From the NCBI GenBank assembly GCA_905236985.1, contig CAJORF010000099.1:1-64000 (forward strand): a stretch of 64,000 nucleotides of DNA. Direction: 5' to 3'. This document shows positions 25,607-33,698 of this stretch, piece by piece. Every line of letters starts with the position of its first letter. Positions within the stretch are counted from its first letter, which is position 1. This DNA comes from an uncultured Bacteroidaceae bacterium. Its GTDB lineage: Bacteria; Bacteroidota; Bacteroidia; Bacteroidales; Bacteroidaceae. The notes beneath the pieces were generated by a model. The model ran no database searches. It saw only the letters and a list, made by a program, of their open reading frames with translations, and had not been told where the DNA came from. A program made the translations under genes and the position numbers.

Positions 25607-27013
25607 TTAGAAAAGGAACTTGACGGCGTCGTTGAAGAGGGCAAGGGCCATGAGGGCAAAGAGGAGAGCCATGCCGACGTATTGCGCGCGTTCCATAAAC
25701 TTATCCGAGGGCGGGCGGCGGGTCACGGCTTCGACAAGGAGGAAGAATATATGACCGCCATCAAGCCCCGGAATGGGCAGGATGTTCATCACAGCAAGGA
25801 TGATGGAGATGAAAGCGGTGATGTTCCAGAAAGCCTCCCAGTTCCATGAGGCGGGGAAGAGGTTGCCGATGGTGCCGAAGGAGCCTACGCTCTTCGCTCC
25901 CTTCTTGGTGAAGATATACTTCAGGTCGCTGACATAACCCTTCAACGTCTCCCAACCGTATGTGATGCCGGCGGGCAGACTCTCCCAGAAACCGTAGTCG
26001 TGGTGGATGTAAGCTTCCTGGTAGTATGTGATATAGTGTAATTGTGTGACACCCATCAGGTAATGCTCATCGAGGGTGAGGGTAACGGTGTCCGGCGCCG
26101 CTCCTTCGTTGGCAAAGACGATGGGCAGCTGACGCAGCTTCAGGCTGTCCTCATGCGAACAACCGACGGCAAGGATGTCGGCCTTGCGTCCCATGATGGC
26201 ATTGAAGTCGCTCCACCACTGTATGTCATGACCATCGACGCTAAGAATACGCGCACCCTTCTTCATGCCAGCCTGAGCGGCAGCGGAAGCAGGCACAACG
26301 CTATCAATGCGAGAGGGCACATTAACGGAGAGGAAGCGTGGATCCTGTTCGATCATCTCCAGCAGGTTAACCCCCTCCTCGGGCATCGTGATCTCCACTT
26401 CCTTACCGTCGCGGAGCACCGTGACGACCTTGGCCTCGGAGATGGCGCGATAGACTGTGCCGTCCCAGCCTTCAAGTGCTTCACCATCCACTTTCACAGG
26501 GATGTCGCCATCGACAAAGCCGAGTTGTTCAGCCATCTCGTTATAGGAGAAGCCATCGCTGATGTTGCGCATGGGCAACGTGTTGCTACCCCAGACGAAG
26601 AGGATCATGGCATAGATGAACAGCGCGAGGAGGAAATTGACCAGCACGCCGCCTACCATGATAAGGAAACGCTGATAGACGGGTTTGGCACGGAACTCAT
26701 CGGGTCGGACGGGCTGCTTCATCTGCTCCGTGTCGAGGCTCTCATCAATCATGCCGGCTATCTTGACGTAGCCGCCAAGAGGAATCCATCCGATACCGTA
26801 CTCGGTCTCATTATCCGCCATCTTGGGGAAGAGACGTGTGAACCACTTATCCTTCGTCGAGAAGAGATGGAACTTCCAGTCAAAGAACATAAAGAACTTC
26901 TCCACGCGCACCTTGAAGAGCTTGGAGAAGAAGAAATGGCCGCCCTCATGCAGGACGATGAGGATGGCAAAACAGAGAATCAATTGAAAGGTTTTAATCC
27001 AAAAAACGCTCAT
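25607..27013 (-). CDS. rseP: Site-2 intramembrane metalloprotease RseP
   Basis: A 468-residue inner-membrane zinc protease. The active-site HEGGH sits in the first membrane helix (residues 22-26) and the LDG metal-ligand motif (IPGLDGGHIFF) near residue 416. Two PDZ-like segments lie between, one around DGDIPVKVDGEALEGWDG and one around AAAQAGMKKGARILSVDG. In other bacteria RseP cleaves membrane-anchored anti-sigma factors and signal-peptide remnants. It belongs to the murA-rimM-dxr-rseP run; its leader contains the left inverted repeat of the inserted four-helix-bundle cassette. Confidence 0.95.
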   Translation of the reverse strand: MSVFWIKTFQLILCFAILIVLHEGGHFFFSKLFKVRVEKFFMFFDWKFHLFSTKDKWFTRLFPKMADNETEYGIGWIPLGGYVKIAGMIDESLDTEQMKQPVRPDEFRAKPVYQRFLIMVGGVLVNFLLALFIYAMILFVWGSNTLPMRNISDGFSYNEMAEQLGFVDGDIPVKVDGEALEGWDGTVYRAISEAKVVTVLRDGKEVEITMPEEGVNLLEMIEQDPRFLSVNVPSRIDSVVPASAAAQAGMKKGARILSVDGHDIQWWSDFNAIMGRKADILAVGCSHEDSLKLRQLPIVFANEGAAPDTVTLTLDEHYLMGVTQLHYITYYQEAYIHHDYGFWESLPAGITYGWETLKGYVSDLKYIFTKKGAKSVGSFGTIGNLFPASWNWEAFWNITAFISIILAVMNILPIPGLDGGHIFFLLVEAVTRRPPSDKFMERAQYVGMALLFALMALALFNDAVKFLF

Positions 27014-27020
27014 ATAAATT

Positions 27021-27050
27021 TTCGTTTAACGTTTAATGTTTAACGTTTAA
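27021..27050 (+). repeat. Left 30-bp terminal inverted repeat of the four-helix-bundle cassette
   Basis: Starts TTCGTTTAACGTTTAA and consists of iterated GTTTAAY heptamers. It matches the reverse complement of 27490-27519 with two mismatches in 30. It lies 8 nt before the rseP start codon. Confidence 0.8.
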
Positions 27051-27099
27051 CGATGTGTTACCAATCGTTTGTTAAGCAGTAAAACTAATGAATAATAGA

Positions 27100-27462
27100 T
27101 TATTGAATTCTTTCTTGAATATTCTGTTTGAGTTTGGATAGCATTTGTGAAACCCGTGAAAAGCTTTCGGATAATGAATCCAATTTATCTTGTTCCAAAA
27201 AACCTAATCCTACTGAAAGGTCCAACTGGCTCCAGACCTCAGAAAGCGATCCATAGGCTACGGAAATATGATATAATTGTTCTTTAGGAGAAAGTCGTCC
27301 CATTCCTTCAGCTATGTTTGATGTTAACGAAATTGCAGCCCGTCGTATTTGCGAACATAAAGCGAACTTTTCCTCAACAGGAAAGGTTTTCTGCAACTGA
27401 TATATATTTATAACTAATTGTCTTGAAAGTTGATAAACTTCTAATCGCTCAAAAGAAAACAT
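27100..27462 (-). CDS. Four-helix-bundle protein (23S rRNA intervening-sequence protein family)
   Basis: A 120-residue all-helical protein. It matches the family first seen inside 23S rRNA intervening sequences and later near diversity-generating retroelements (Avd-like): FERLEVYQLSRQLVINIY at the start, FALCSQIRRAAISLTSNIAEG in the middle, and a Leu-rich last helix. The SxxxNIAEG motif is diagnostic. The family has a basic surface and is thought to bind nucleic acid, but its role is unknown. Here it is freestanding, between dxr and rseP, and framed by inverted 30-bp repeats, which suggests it arrived as a cassette. It is more AT-rich than its neighbours. Confidence 0.92.
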   Translation of the reverse strand: MFSFERLEVYQLSRQLVINIYQLQKTFPVEEKFALCSQIRRAAISLTSNIAEGMGRLSPKEQLYHISVAYGSLSEVWSQLDLSVGLGFLEQDKLDSLSESFSRVSQMLSKLKQNIQERIQ

Positions 27463-27489
27463 ATAAACGAATTATTATAGCTGCGAAGA

Positions 27490-27519
27490 TTAAACGCTAA
27501 ACGTTAAACGTTAAACGAA
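27490..27519 (-). repeat. Right 30-bp terminal inverted repeat of the four-helix-bundle cassette
   Basis: Reverse complement begins TTCGTTTAACGTTTAA and matches 27021-27050 at 28 of 30 positions. The dxr stop codon lies inside it, so the last residues of Dxr (SSFNV) are encoded partly by the repeat. Confidence 0.8.
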
Positions 27520-28679
27520 CTTGAGAGGAATGCGGCGGCGATGCGGCGCGCTTGAGCGTCGCTCTGTAAGTAATCCTCGTAAGTGGGTTGTTTGATGAAG
27601 GTGGCGCGCTGGAGTGTTTCCTCAATGATATCAGCCATTTGCAGGAAACGGCAGCGACCTTCGAGGAAGGCACGGTTGACAATCTCGTTGGCTGCATTGA
27701 CGATGCAGGGGGCATTGCCACCGCGATGGAGTGCAACGTAAGCGAGGGCGAGACAGCGGAAACGGTCGGTGTCGGGACGCTCGAAGGTCAGGTCGTGCAT
27801 GGTGAACCAGTCGAGGCGGTCGAAGTCGCTCTGCAAACGCTCGGGGAAGGAGAAGGCCAGCTGGATCGGGACGCGCATGTCAGGCACACCGAGCTGCGCC
27901 TTGACAGCACCGTCGGCAAACTGCACAGCACTATGCACAACGCTCTGCGGATGCACGACAACCTGAATGTGTTCGGGCTCCACACCGAAGAGCCATTTGG
28001 CCTCGATGACCTCGAAGCCTTTGTTCATCATCGAAGCGGAGTCGATGGTGATCTTGGCTCCCATATCCCAGTTGGGATGCTTGAGTGCCATGGCGGGCGT
28101 GACGGTCTCGAGCTGCTCACAGGTGAAGGTGCGGAAGGGACCGCCCGAAGCGGTGAGGATGATCTTCTCGATGGGTGACACTTCACCCATCATGCTCTGG
28201 AAGATCGCAGAGTGCTCACTATCGACAGGGAGAATAGGCACTTGATACTGACGGCAGAGGCCATTGATGAGTTCGCCTGCCACAACCATTGTCTCCTTGT
28301 TGGCCAATGCGATGGGTTTGCCCGCGCGAATGGCGGCTATCGTAGGCGGCAGACCAGCGAAACCGACCATGGCCGTGAGCACCATATCCACTTCGGGGGA
28401 TTCCACCACTTGGCACAGGGCATCAGCACCGGCATAGACGGCAATGGGCAGGTCAGCGAGGGCATCGCGCAGCGGCTCGTAGTGCGACTCGTCAGCGATG
28501 ACCACGGCAGCGGGTTTGAACTGACGTGCCTGCTCAGCGAGCAGTTCCCAGCGGTGGTTGGCGGTGAGGACACGTGCCTCGAAGCGGTCAGCGTGTGCTG
28601 CGATGACCTGCAGGGCCTGCGTGCCGATAGAGCCTGTGGAGCCGAGGATGGCTATTTGTTTTGGTGTCTCTTGGTTCAT
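27504..28679 (-). CDS. dxr: 1-deoxy-D-xylulose 5-phosphate reductoisomerase
   Basis: Second enzyme of the MEP isoprenoid pathway: NADPH-dependent rearrangement of DXP to MEP. The 391-residue product shows the nucleotide-binding start AILGSTGSIGTQAL, LANKETMVVAG near residue 132, VDSEHSAIFQ near 155, TASGGPF near 185, and HPNWDMGAKITIDSASMMNKG near 210 with the metal/substrate residues. The C-terminal SSFNV appears to derive from the flanking iterated repeat, so the natural C-terminus may have been trimmed or extended. It lies 37 nt after rimM in the murA-rimM-dxr-rseP run. Confidence 0.96.
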   Translation of the reverse strand: MNQETPKQIAILGSTGSIGTQALQVIAAHADRFEARVLTANHRWELLAEQARQFKPAAVVIADESHYEPLRDALADLPIAVYAGADALCQVVESPEVDMVLTAMVGFAGLPPTIAAIRAGKPIALANKETMVVAGELINGLCRQYQVPILPVDSEHSAIFQSMMGEVSPIEKIILTASGGPFRTFTCEQLETVTPAMALKHPNWDMGAKITIDSASMMNKGFEVIEAKWLFGVEPEHIQVVVHPQSVVHSAVQFADGAVKAQLGVPDMRVPIQLAFSFPERLQSDFDRLDWFTMHDLTFERPDTDRFRCLALAYVALHRGGNAPCIVNAANEIVNRAFLEGRCRFLQMADIIEETLQRATFIKQPTYEDYLQSDAQARRIAAAFLSSSFNV

Positions 28680-28716
28680 ATAGGATTCTGATTGTTGCGA
28701 TGGAATCGCAACGGAA

Positions 28717-29262
28717 TTAACGGTTCAGGGTCAATAATTCGTCGGGAACGCTGACGTAGAGGCGACGCTCGCGGTGGTCAGCACGGAGGATGAAATCTTC
28801 GTGGGCAGGGATGAGGATTTCCTTGCCGTCGGGCGTTGTCACTTCGAGGAGGACGTTGGAGGTCTGGTCATAGACGGCGGTGACGGAGCCGAGGGGAAGA
28901 CCCTCGGAAGAACCCTCGTGAACACTAACGACTTCGAAGCCTTTGAAATGCAACCAGGTGAGTTCTTCCTCGTCCATCTCGGAGGGCGTGAGGGCCTTGG
29001 GAAAGAAGACGTCGGCACCGATAAGGGCTTGGGCACTGTCAGCGGTGTCGATATCCTCGAACTTCAGCAGGGCTACGGTGTCCGAGCGAAAGCGCCACTC
29101 CTCAAGGAAGAAAGGCACCAGCAGGCCATCGAGGCGCAGGAAGAGGTAGTCGGCCTCAACCCGATCCCAGACATCGTCGGAAAACTGGAAAGCCACTTCG
29201 CCCCGCACGCCGTGCGTGCGCGTGAGCGTACCGATTTGATATACCTCCTCCTCCCTAATCAT
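28717..29262 (-). CDS. rimM: Ribosome maturation factor RimM
   Basis: A 16S rRNA-processing factor that binds S19 and helps assemble the 30S head. I place the start at 29262 (MIREEEVYQIGTLTRTHGVRGEV), giving 181 residues. The track's upstream start adds 22 residues without similarity and overlaps murA by 74 nt. With this start the ATG lies inside the murA stop region (AATGATTAG), implying translational coupling. The N-terminal GxLTRTHGVRGEV and the PRC-barrel-like C-terminal part (GSVTAVYDQTSNVLLEV ... EILIPAHEDF) fit the family. Confidence 0.93.
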   Translation of the reverse strand: MIREEEVYQIGTLTRTHGVRGEVAFQFSDDVWDRVEADYLFLRLDGLLVPFFLEEWRFRSDTVALLKFEDIDTADSAQALIGADVFFPKALTPSEMDEEELTWLHFKGFEVVSVHEGSSEGLPLGSVTAVYDQTSNVLLEVTTPDGKEILIPAHEDFILRADHRERRLYVSVPDELLTLNR

Positions 29263-30565
29263 TCTTTCTCTTGATGCAAGCACCGAGGGCATTGAAGCGG
29301 CGTTCGATGTCCTCATAGCCTCGGTCAATCTGTTGGATGTTACTGATGGTACTTTCGCCTTCGGCGCTCATGGCTGCAATGACCAGAGCGATACCCGCAC
29401 GAATGTCAGGTGACGTCATGCGGCCTCCCCGCAGACGGATCTTGTTGTCATGCCCCACAACGACAGCGCGGTGTGGGTCACAGAGGATGATCTGTGCACC
29501 CATATCAATGAGCTTATCCACGAAGAACAGACGGCTCTCAAACATCTTCTGATGGATGAGCACACTGCCGTTGGCCTGCGTGGAGACCACGAGCAGCACA
29601 CTCAGCAAGTCGGGCGTGAGACCTGGCCAAGGTGCATCGCTGAACGTCATGAACGAGCCATCGATGAATGACTCTATCTCATAGTGGTCGTGGCAAGGAA
29701 CATAGATGTGATCACCTTGTCGCTGAACGGAAATGCCCATGCGACGGAAGGTATAAGGGATGATGCCGAGGTCGTCGTAGCTGACATCCTTGATGAGAAT
29801 GCCATCGCCGCACATCGCCGCCATACCGATGAATGATCCCACCTCAATCATATCGGGCAGGATGCGATGACCAGTGCCGTGCAGCTCACTGACGCCGTGT
29901 ATGGTCAGCAGGTTGGAGGCGATGCCCTCAATGTGAGCACCCATCGCATTGAGCATCCGACAGAGCTGTTGGATATATGGCTCGCAGGCAGCGTTGTAGA
30001 TGGTTGTCGTGCCCTGAGCGAGCACAGCAGCCATGATGATATTGGCCGTACCCGTGACTGAGGCTTCGTCCAAGAGCATATACGTTCCCTTGAGTCCGTT
30101 GGCAGTGATAGTGAACACACTGCGTTCGGCATCATAGCGGAACTTTGCGCCCAGCTTCTCCATACCAAGGAAATGCGTATCGACGCGACGACGACCAATC
30201 TTGTCGCCCCCCGGCTTTGACACCAGTGCCTTGCCATAACGGGCAAGCAACGGCCCAAGGAACATGATACTGCCCCTCAGACGCGCCGAGCAGCTGAGGT
30301 AGTGATCACTCTCGAGATAGCTGAGATTCACTGCATCAGCCTGAAAGGTATAATCGCCTTTGCCGTTCTGAGTCACCTTGACGCCTATCTCCTGCAAGAG
30401 TTGGATCTGGTTGTTGACGTCAGCAATATCAGGGATATTCTGGATGCGCACAGGCTCGTCAGTCAACAAGGTCGCACAGAGCACCTGCAAGGCTTCGTTC
30501 TTGGCGCCCTGCGGTGTGATCTCTCCTGAGAGTCGGTGCCCGCCTTCGATCTGGAATGAACTCAT
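29255..30565 (-). CDS. murA: UDP-N-acetylglucosamine 1-carboxyvinyltransferase
   Basis: First committed step of peptidoglycan synthesis: transfer of enolpyruvate from PEP to UDP-GlcNAc. The 436-residue product shows QGAKNEALQVLCATLL near residue 19, RGSIMFLGPLLARYG near 97, and TDLMTF/PDLLSVLLV-type segments later. The active-site loop reads PGGDKIGRRRVDTHF. The position of the fosfomycin-reactive Cys of E. coli MurA (Cys115) is Asp121, which in other bacteria gives an active but fosfomycin-insensitive enzyme. Its 3' end overlaps rimM by 8 nt; its leader holds GTTTAAC/GTTTAGC iterons. Confidence 0.95.
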   Translation of the reverse strand: MSSFQIEGGHRLSGEITPQGAKNEALQVLCATLLTDEPVRIQNIPDIADVNNQIQLLQEIGVKVTQNGKGDYTFQADAVNLSYLESDHYLSCSARLRGSIMFLGPLLARYGKALVSKPGGDKIGRRRVDTHFLGMEKLGAKFRYDAERSVFTITANGLKGTYMLLDEASVTGTANIIMAAVLAQGTTTIYNAACEPYIQQLCRMLNAMGAHIEGIASNLLTIHGVSELHGTGHRILPDMIEVGSFIGMAAMCGDGILIKDVSYDDLGIIPYTFRRMGISVQRQGDHIYVPCHDHYEIESFIDGSFMTFSDAPWPGLTPDLLSVLLVVSTQANGSVLIHQKMFESRLFFVDKLIDMGAQIILCDPHRAVVVGHDNKIRLRGGRMTSPDIRAGIALVIAAMSAEGESTISNIQQIDRGYEDIERRFNALGACIKRKND

Positions 30566-30570
30566 ACTTG

Positions 30571-30619
30571 TTCGTTTAACGTTTAGCGTTTAATTATTGC
30601 GTTGAGCGTTTAACGACGA
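30571..30619. repeat. Heptamer iterons upstream of murA
   Basis: TTCGTTTAACGTTTAGCG and a second GAGCGTTTAACG lie directly before the murA ATG. The first is the same sequence as the outer end of the inverted repeats around the four-helix-bundle gene, minus one heptamer. Confidence 0.65.
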
Positions 30620-30627
30620 ATTAGGCT

Positions 30628-31218
30628 TTAGCGTTTCCGTTTTTTCTTGCTGGCATTGCTACCCGGCAGATGACCATTGGCCACCGATGCAAAATGGAAA
30701 TCCTCGGGGACGGCCACGTTGCCATCGGTGTAGCTCTTCACATCAGCCGCCACCTTACGCTCGTCCATCGCGTCGCGGTTCCAATTGTAGAGACTGCGTT
30801 TCATGTAGTTGGCCATCATTGCCATGAGCTCCTCGCGCTCGGGACCTTCAGGCAGATCCTTGAGCTTATGCATGAAACTCTCCGTCAGATGACCATAATG
30901 GCGGTAGCGGATGCGCTTCATCGGATATTTCAGGGGCTTGGGCCGCGACGTGATATCCTCTGGCTTAATGACCTCGAAGGGATAGTCGATGTCGAGCTGG
31001 TAATTGGAGAGGATGGCCAGCTGATCCCATAGCTTGTGCTCGTAGTCGGGCTGTTGGGAGTCGTTGGGATTCATCGTCGCCATGACAGCTATGATGCTCT
31101 CCGCACACTCCTGCCGTTCCTCCCTGTCTTCGATCAGTAGGCAGATATCGACCATCTCCTGTATGATGCGCCCGTATTCGGGCAGTATCATTTTCTCACG
31201 TTGGGTGTTATAAGTCAT
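30628..31218 (-). CDS. DUF4290 family protein
   Basis: A 196-residue cytoplasmic protein of the Bacteroidetes-specific DUF4290 family: MxYNTQREKMILPEYGRIIQEMVD at the N-terminus, CAESIIAVMATMNP near residue 40, KLWDQLAILSNYQLDIDYPFEV near 68, and MANYMKRSLYNWNRD near 140. The last residues are very basic (KKKRKR). Function unknown. It sits between tsaB and murA in the housekeeping run, which hints at a core role. Its leader contains four GATTTGAC-type octamer repeats (31214-31256). Confidence 0.9.
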   Translation of the reverse strand: MTYNTQREKMILPEYGRIIQEMVDICLLIEDREERQECAESIIAVMATMNPNDSQQPDYEHKLWDQLAILSNYQLDIDYPFEVIKPEDITSRPKPLKYPMKRIRYRHYGHLTESFMHKLKDLPEGPEREELMAMMANYMKRSLYNWNRDAMDERKVAADVKSYTDGNVAVPEDFHFASVANGHLPGSNASKKKRKR

Positions 31219-31256
31219 ATATTGATTTGACGATTTGACGATTTAACGATTTGACA
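31214..31256. repeat. Octamer iterons between tsaB and the DUF4290 gene
   Basis: Four consecutive GATTTGACG/GATTTAACG words in the plus sense, flanked by ATATTG and CAATAT. The array forms the A-rich leader of the DUF4290 gene. Confidence 0.65.
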
Positions 31257-31259
31257 ATA

Positions 31260-31961
31260 TCAGCTCTCATGCAGCAAGTCCTTTGGCTTGGTGGCGATGA
31301 AGTCCTTGAGGTAGAAGGGCTCGAAGTAAGCCACATCGACGGTTTCGCCGCGACTGAGGGCACGTGCTGCCAGCGGGTACATGTGCTTGGCCAAAGGTTG
31401 AATGCCATCGAGGAAATGGGCATTGGGGTGAGTGATCACCTCGCGGCACTTGGCAGCCCCGTCGCCAAAGAAATAGACAGGGGCACGGTCGAGCCATTCC
31501 AGATAGGTGCCGGCATCAACGATGTCTGCCTGCACGGGACGCAGGGCTTTCAGTGCACGGTCATAGACAGCAGCATAGACCTCCATTCGGCGGGCATCAA
31601 TCATCGGCACAAAGAGTGCCTCATCGGGGATGTCATCGCGATAAAGAAGCAGAGGTACACAGAGCAGCTCCAACGTAGGCACCGCCACGAGGGGTACGCC
31701 ACGACCGTAAGCTACACCCTTGGCCATCGATACACCGATGCGCAAACCCGTGTAGCTGCCCGGTCCCTGGCTCACGGCCACCGCATCCAAGGGGATGGCG
31801 TGACTTTCGGCAAAGCTCAGTGCCTCCTCGACAAAGACACCGCAGCGCGTAGCGTGGTTAGGGCCGTCAGCATCGGTCTGTTCAAAGATGACGTGAGCAT
31901 CCTCGCTCACCGCCACCGAACAAACCTTCGTGCTGGTTTCAATATGTAGGATACAAGACAC
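31260..31961 (-). CDS. tsaB: tRNA threonylcarbamoyladenosine biosynthesis protein TsaB
   Basis: Partner and scaffold of TsaD in adding the t6A modification at position 37 of ANN-decoding tRNAs. The 233-residue product begins SCILHIETSTKVCSVAV, then VAVSQGPGSYTGLRIGVSMAKGVAYG near residue 62, diagnostic of TsaB. The start codon is GTG at 31961; the conserved ILHIETS motif leaves no room for another start. It diverges from yicC across a region with inverted iteron arrays and two promoters. Confidence 0.95.
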   Translation of the reverse strand: MSCILHIETSTKVCSVAVSEDAHVIFEQTDADGPNHATRCGVFVEEALSFAESHAIPLDAVAVSQGPGSYTGLRIGVSMAKGVAYGRGVPLVAVPTLELLCVPLLLYRDDIPDEALFVPMIDARRMEVYAAVYDRALKALRPVQADIVDAGTYLEWLDRAPVYFFGDGAAKCREVITHPNAHFLDGIQPLAKHMYPLAARALSRGETVDVAYFEPFYLKDFIATKPKDLLHES

Positions 31962-32045
31962 GCTAATTTACGATTTGACGATTTACAATTGACTATTTGA
32001 TGATTTACAATTAACGATTTGGGGCTGAAACAGCATTTACGGGTG

Positions 32046-32053
32046 CAAAGATA
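32046..32053 (-). promoter_or_regulatory. Promoter -7 box of tsaB
   Basis: TATCTTTG on the minus strand, 85 nt before the GTG start. No TTTG at the expected -33 position. Confidence 0.5.
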
Positions 32054-32096
32054 GGTATAATTTGCGATTTATGACTGACAATTTACGATTTTTTAT

Positions 32097-32104
32097 TACC
32101 TTTG
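32097..32104 (+). promoter_or_regulatory. Promoter -7 box of yicC-gmk-nadD
   Basis: TACCTTTG on the plus strand, 85 nt before the yicC ATG. The -33 region is not consensus. Confidence 0.5.
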
Positions 32105-32188
32105 CGCCCGAATTACGATGAAATCACATATCGTGTGTCGTAAAACCGTAAATCGTATAATTGTAAATCGTCAAATTGTCCAATCAAT

Positions 32189-33067
32189 ATGATTCTTTCC
32201 ATGACAGGCTACGGCAAGGCTTCTGCCGAGTTCCGCGACAAGAAAATCACCGCCGAGATCAAATCAGTCAACAGCAAGGCACTTGACTTGCAGACGCGCA
32301 TCGCTCCCATCTATCGCGAGAAGGAGATGGAACTGCGCAGCATGATATCCTTGGCTTTAGAGCGCGGTAAGGTGGATTTCAGCCTCTACATCGAGCGCGA
32401 TGATTCCAACGCCGCAGCACCCATTAACCGCAGCATCCTGAAAAGCTATGTCGAACAGATTCGTGACATCGTCGATGAATACGACCTCGATGAACCCGAG
32501 GAGCATTGGATGCCAACGCTTCTGCGACTGCCCGACGTGCTGACACGGACGGAGGTCGTCGAACTGACCGATGAGGAGTGGGCCGTGGCACGCGAGGCAG
32601 CTCAACAAGCCATCGACCATCTCATGGACTTCCGCCGTCAAGAGGGTGAAGCCTTGCAAGAGAAGTTCAACGAGAAGATTGCCAACATCACCGAGCTCCT
32701 CGCACAGATCGAGCCCTACGAGCAGGCTCGCTTGGAGAAGATTCGCAGCCGCATCATTGACGGACTGAATAGCATACCAGAAGTGCAGGTGGATCGCAAC
32801 CGCCTCGAACAGGAGATGATCTACTACATCGAGAAGCTCGACATCAACGAGGAGAAGCAGCGTCTGGCCAACCACCTCCGTTACTTCACTGAGACAATGG
32901 AAAGCGGTCACGGTCAGGGAAAGAAGCTCGGTTTCATCGCTCAGGAAATGGGACGCGAGATCAACACTACGGGCAGCAAGGCCAACATCGCTGAGATGCA
33001 GAACATCGTCGTGCGCATGAAGGACGAGTTAGAACAGATTAAGGAACAGGTATTGAATGTGATGTAA
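32189..33067 (+). CDS. yicC: YicC family endoribonuclease
   Basis: YicC-type proteins are a conserved family whose members have endoribonuclease activity in E. coli and B. subtilis. The 292-residue product opens with ILSMTGYGKASAEF, the family signature. Near the middle it has RLPDVLTRTEV, and it ends with the conserved EEKQRLANHLRYFTETME ... KKLGFIAQEMGREINTTGSKAN block and a helical tail (MKDELEQIKEQVLNVM). It is followed by gmk after 2 nt, a very common pairing. Confidence 0.95.
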   Translation: MILSMTGYGKASAEFRDKKITAEIKSVNSKALDLQTRIAPIYREKEMELRSMISLALERGKVDFSLYIERDDSNAAAPINRSILKSYVEQIRDIVDEYDLDEPEEHWMPTLLRLPDVLTRTEVVELTDEEWAVAREAAQQAIDHLMDFRRQEGEALQEKFNEKIANITELLAQIEPYEQARLEKIRSRIIDGLNSIPEVQVDRNRLEQEMIYYIEKLDINEEKQRLANHLRYFTETMESGHGQGKKLGFIAQEMGREINTTGSKANIAEMQNIVVRMKDELEQIKEQVLNVM

Positions 33068-33069
33068 TT

Positions 33070-33636
33070 ATGAGCAAAGTCATCATCTTCTGTGCTCCCA
33101 GCGGTAGCGGCAAGAGCACCATCATCAACAGTCTGATGCCCCGCGAGGAATTGAATCTGTCATTCTCCGTGTCAGCCACGACCCGCCCGCCGCGCGGTCA
33201 GGAACGCGATGGCGTGGAGTACCTCTTTATGTCGCCCGAGCAGTTCCGCGAGCACATCGCCGACGACGATTTCATTGAATTTGAGGAGGTCTATACCGAT
33301 CGCTTCTATGGAACACTGAAGCAGCAGGTGGAGAAGCAGTTAGCTGCTGGACAGAACGTCATCTTCGATGTGGATGTGCATGGTGGAGTGCGCCTGAAGG
33401 AATACTTCGGTGACCGTGCCCTCAGCCTCTTCATCCAGCCGCCCAGCATCGATGAGCTGCGTCGCCGTCTCGAAGGGCGGGCTACAGATGCACCTGAGGT
33501 CATTGAGCAACGTCTCGACCGCGCTGCCTACGAACTCTCCTTCGCTCCGCGCTTCGACCGCATAGTGATCAACGATAACCTTGAGAAGGCGAAGGCCGAA
33601 GCTTACGAGCTCATTTCAGCTTTTCTCAACATCTAA
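33070..33636 (+). CDS. gmk: Guanylate kinase
   Basis: Phosphorylates GMP to GDP with ATP. The 188-residue product has the P-loop FCAPSGSGKSTI at the N-terminus, SATTRPPRGQERDGVEYLF (GMP-binding region) near residue 35, and FIEFEEVYTDRFYGT near 71. The lid region has RLEGRATDAPEVIEQRL near 137. Middle gene of yicC-gmk-nadD. Confidence 0.97.
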   Translation: MSKVIIFCAPSGSGKSTIINSLMPREELNLSFSVSATTRPPRGQERDGVEYLFMSPEQFREHIADDDFIEFEEVYTDRFYGTLKQQVEKQLAAGQNVIFDVDVHGGVRLKEYFGDRALSLFIQPPSIDELRRRLEGRATDAPEVIEQRLDRAAYELSFAPRFDRIVINDNLEKAKAEAYELISAFLNI

Positions 33637-33698
33637 TCCAGTATCTCCGCAACTTCCAGTTATTCCAGATATTCCATTTTTCCGGTATTCCCATTGAT

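Larger units (their letters stand above)
31966..32179. repeat. Inverted iteron arrays around the tsaB-yicC divergent promoters
   Basis: ATTTGACGATTTACAATT (31973-31990) is repeated in inverse orientation at 32159-32176 (one end mismatch). Further TGATTTACAATTAACGATTT-like words lie inside. The two divergent -7 boxes lie between the arms, so each leader consists mostly of these words. Confidence 0.7.
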
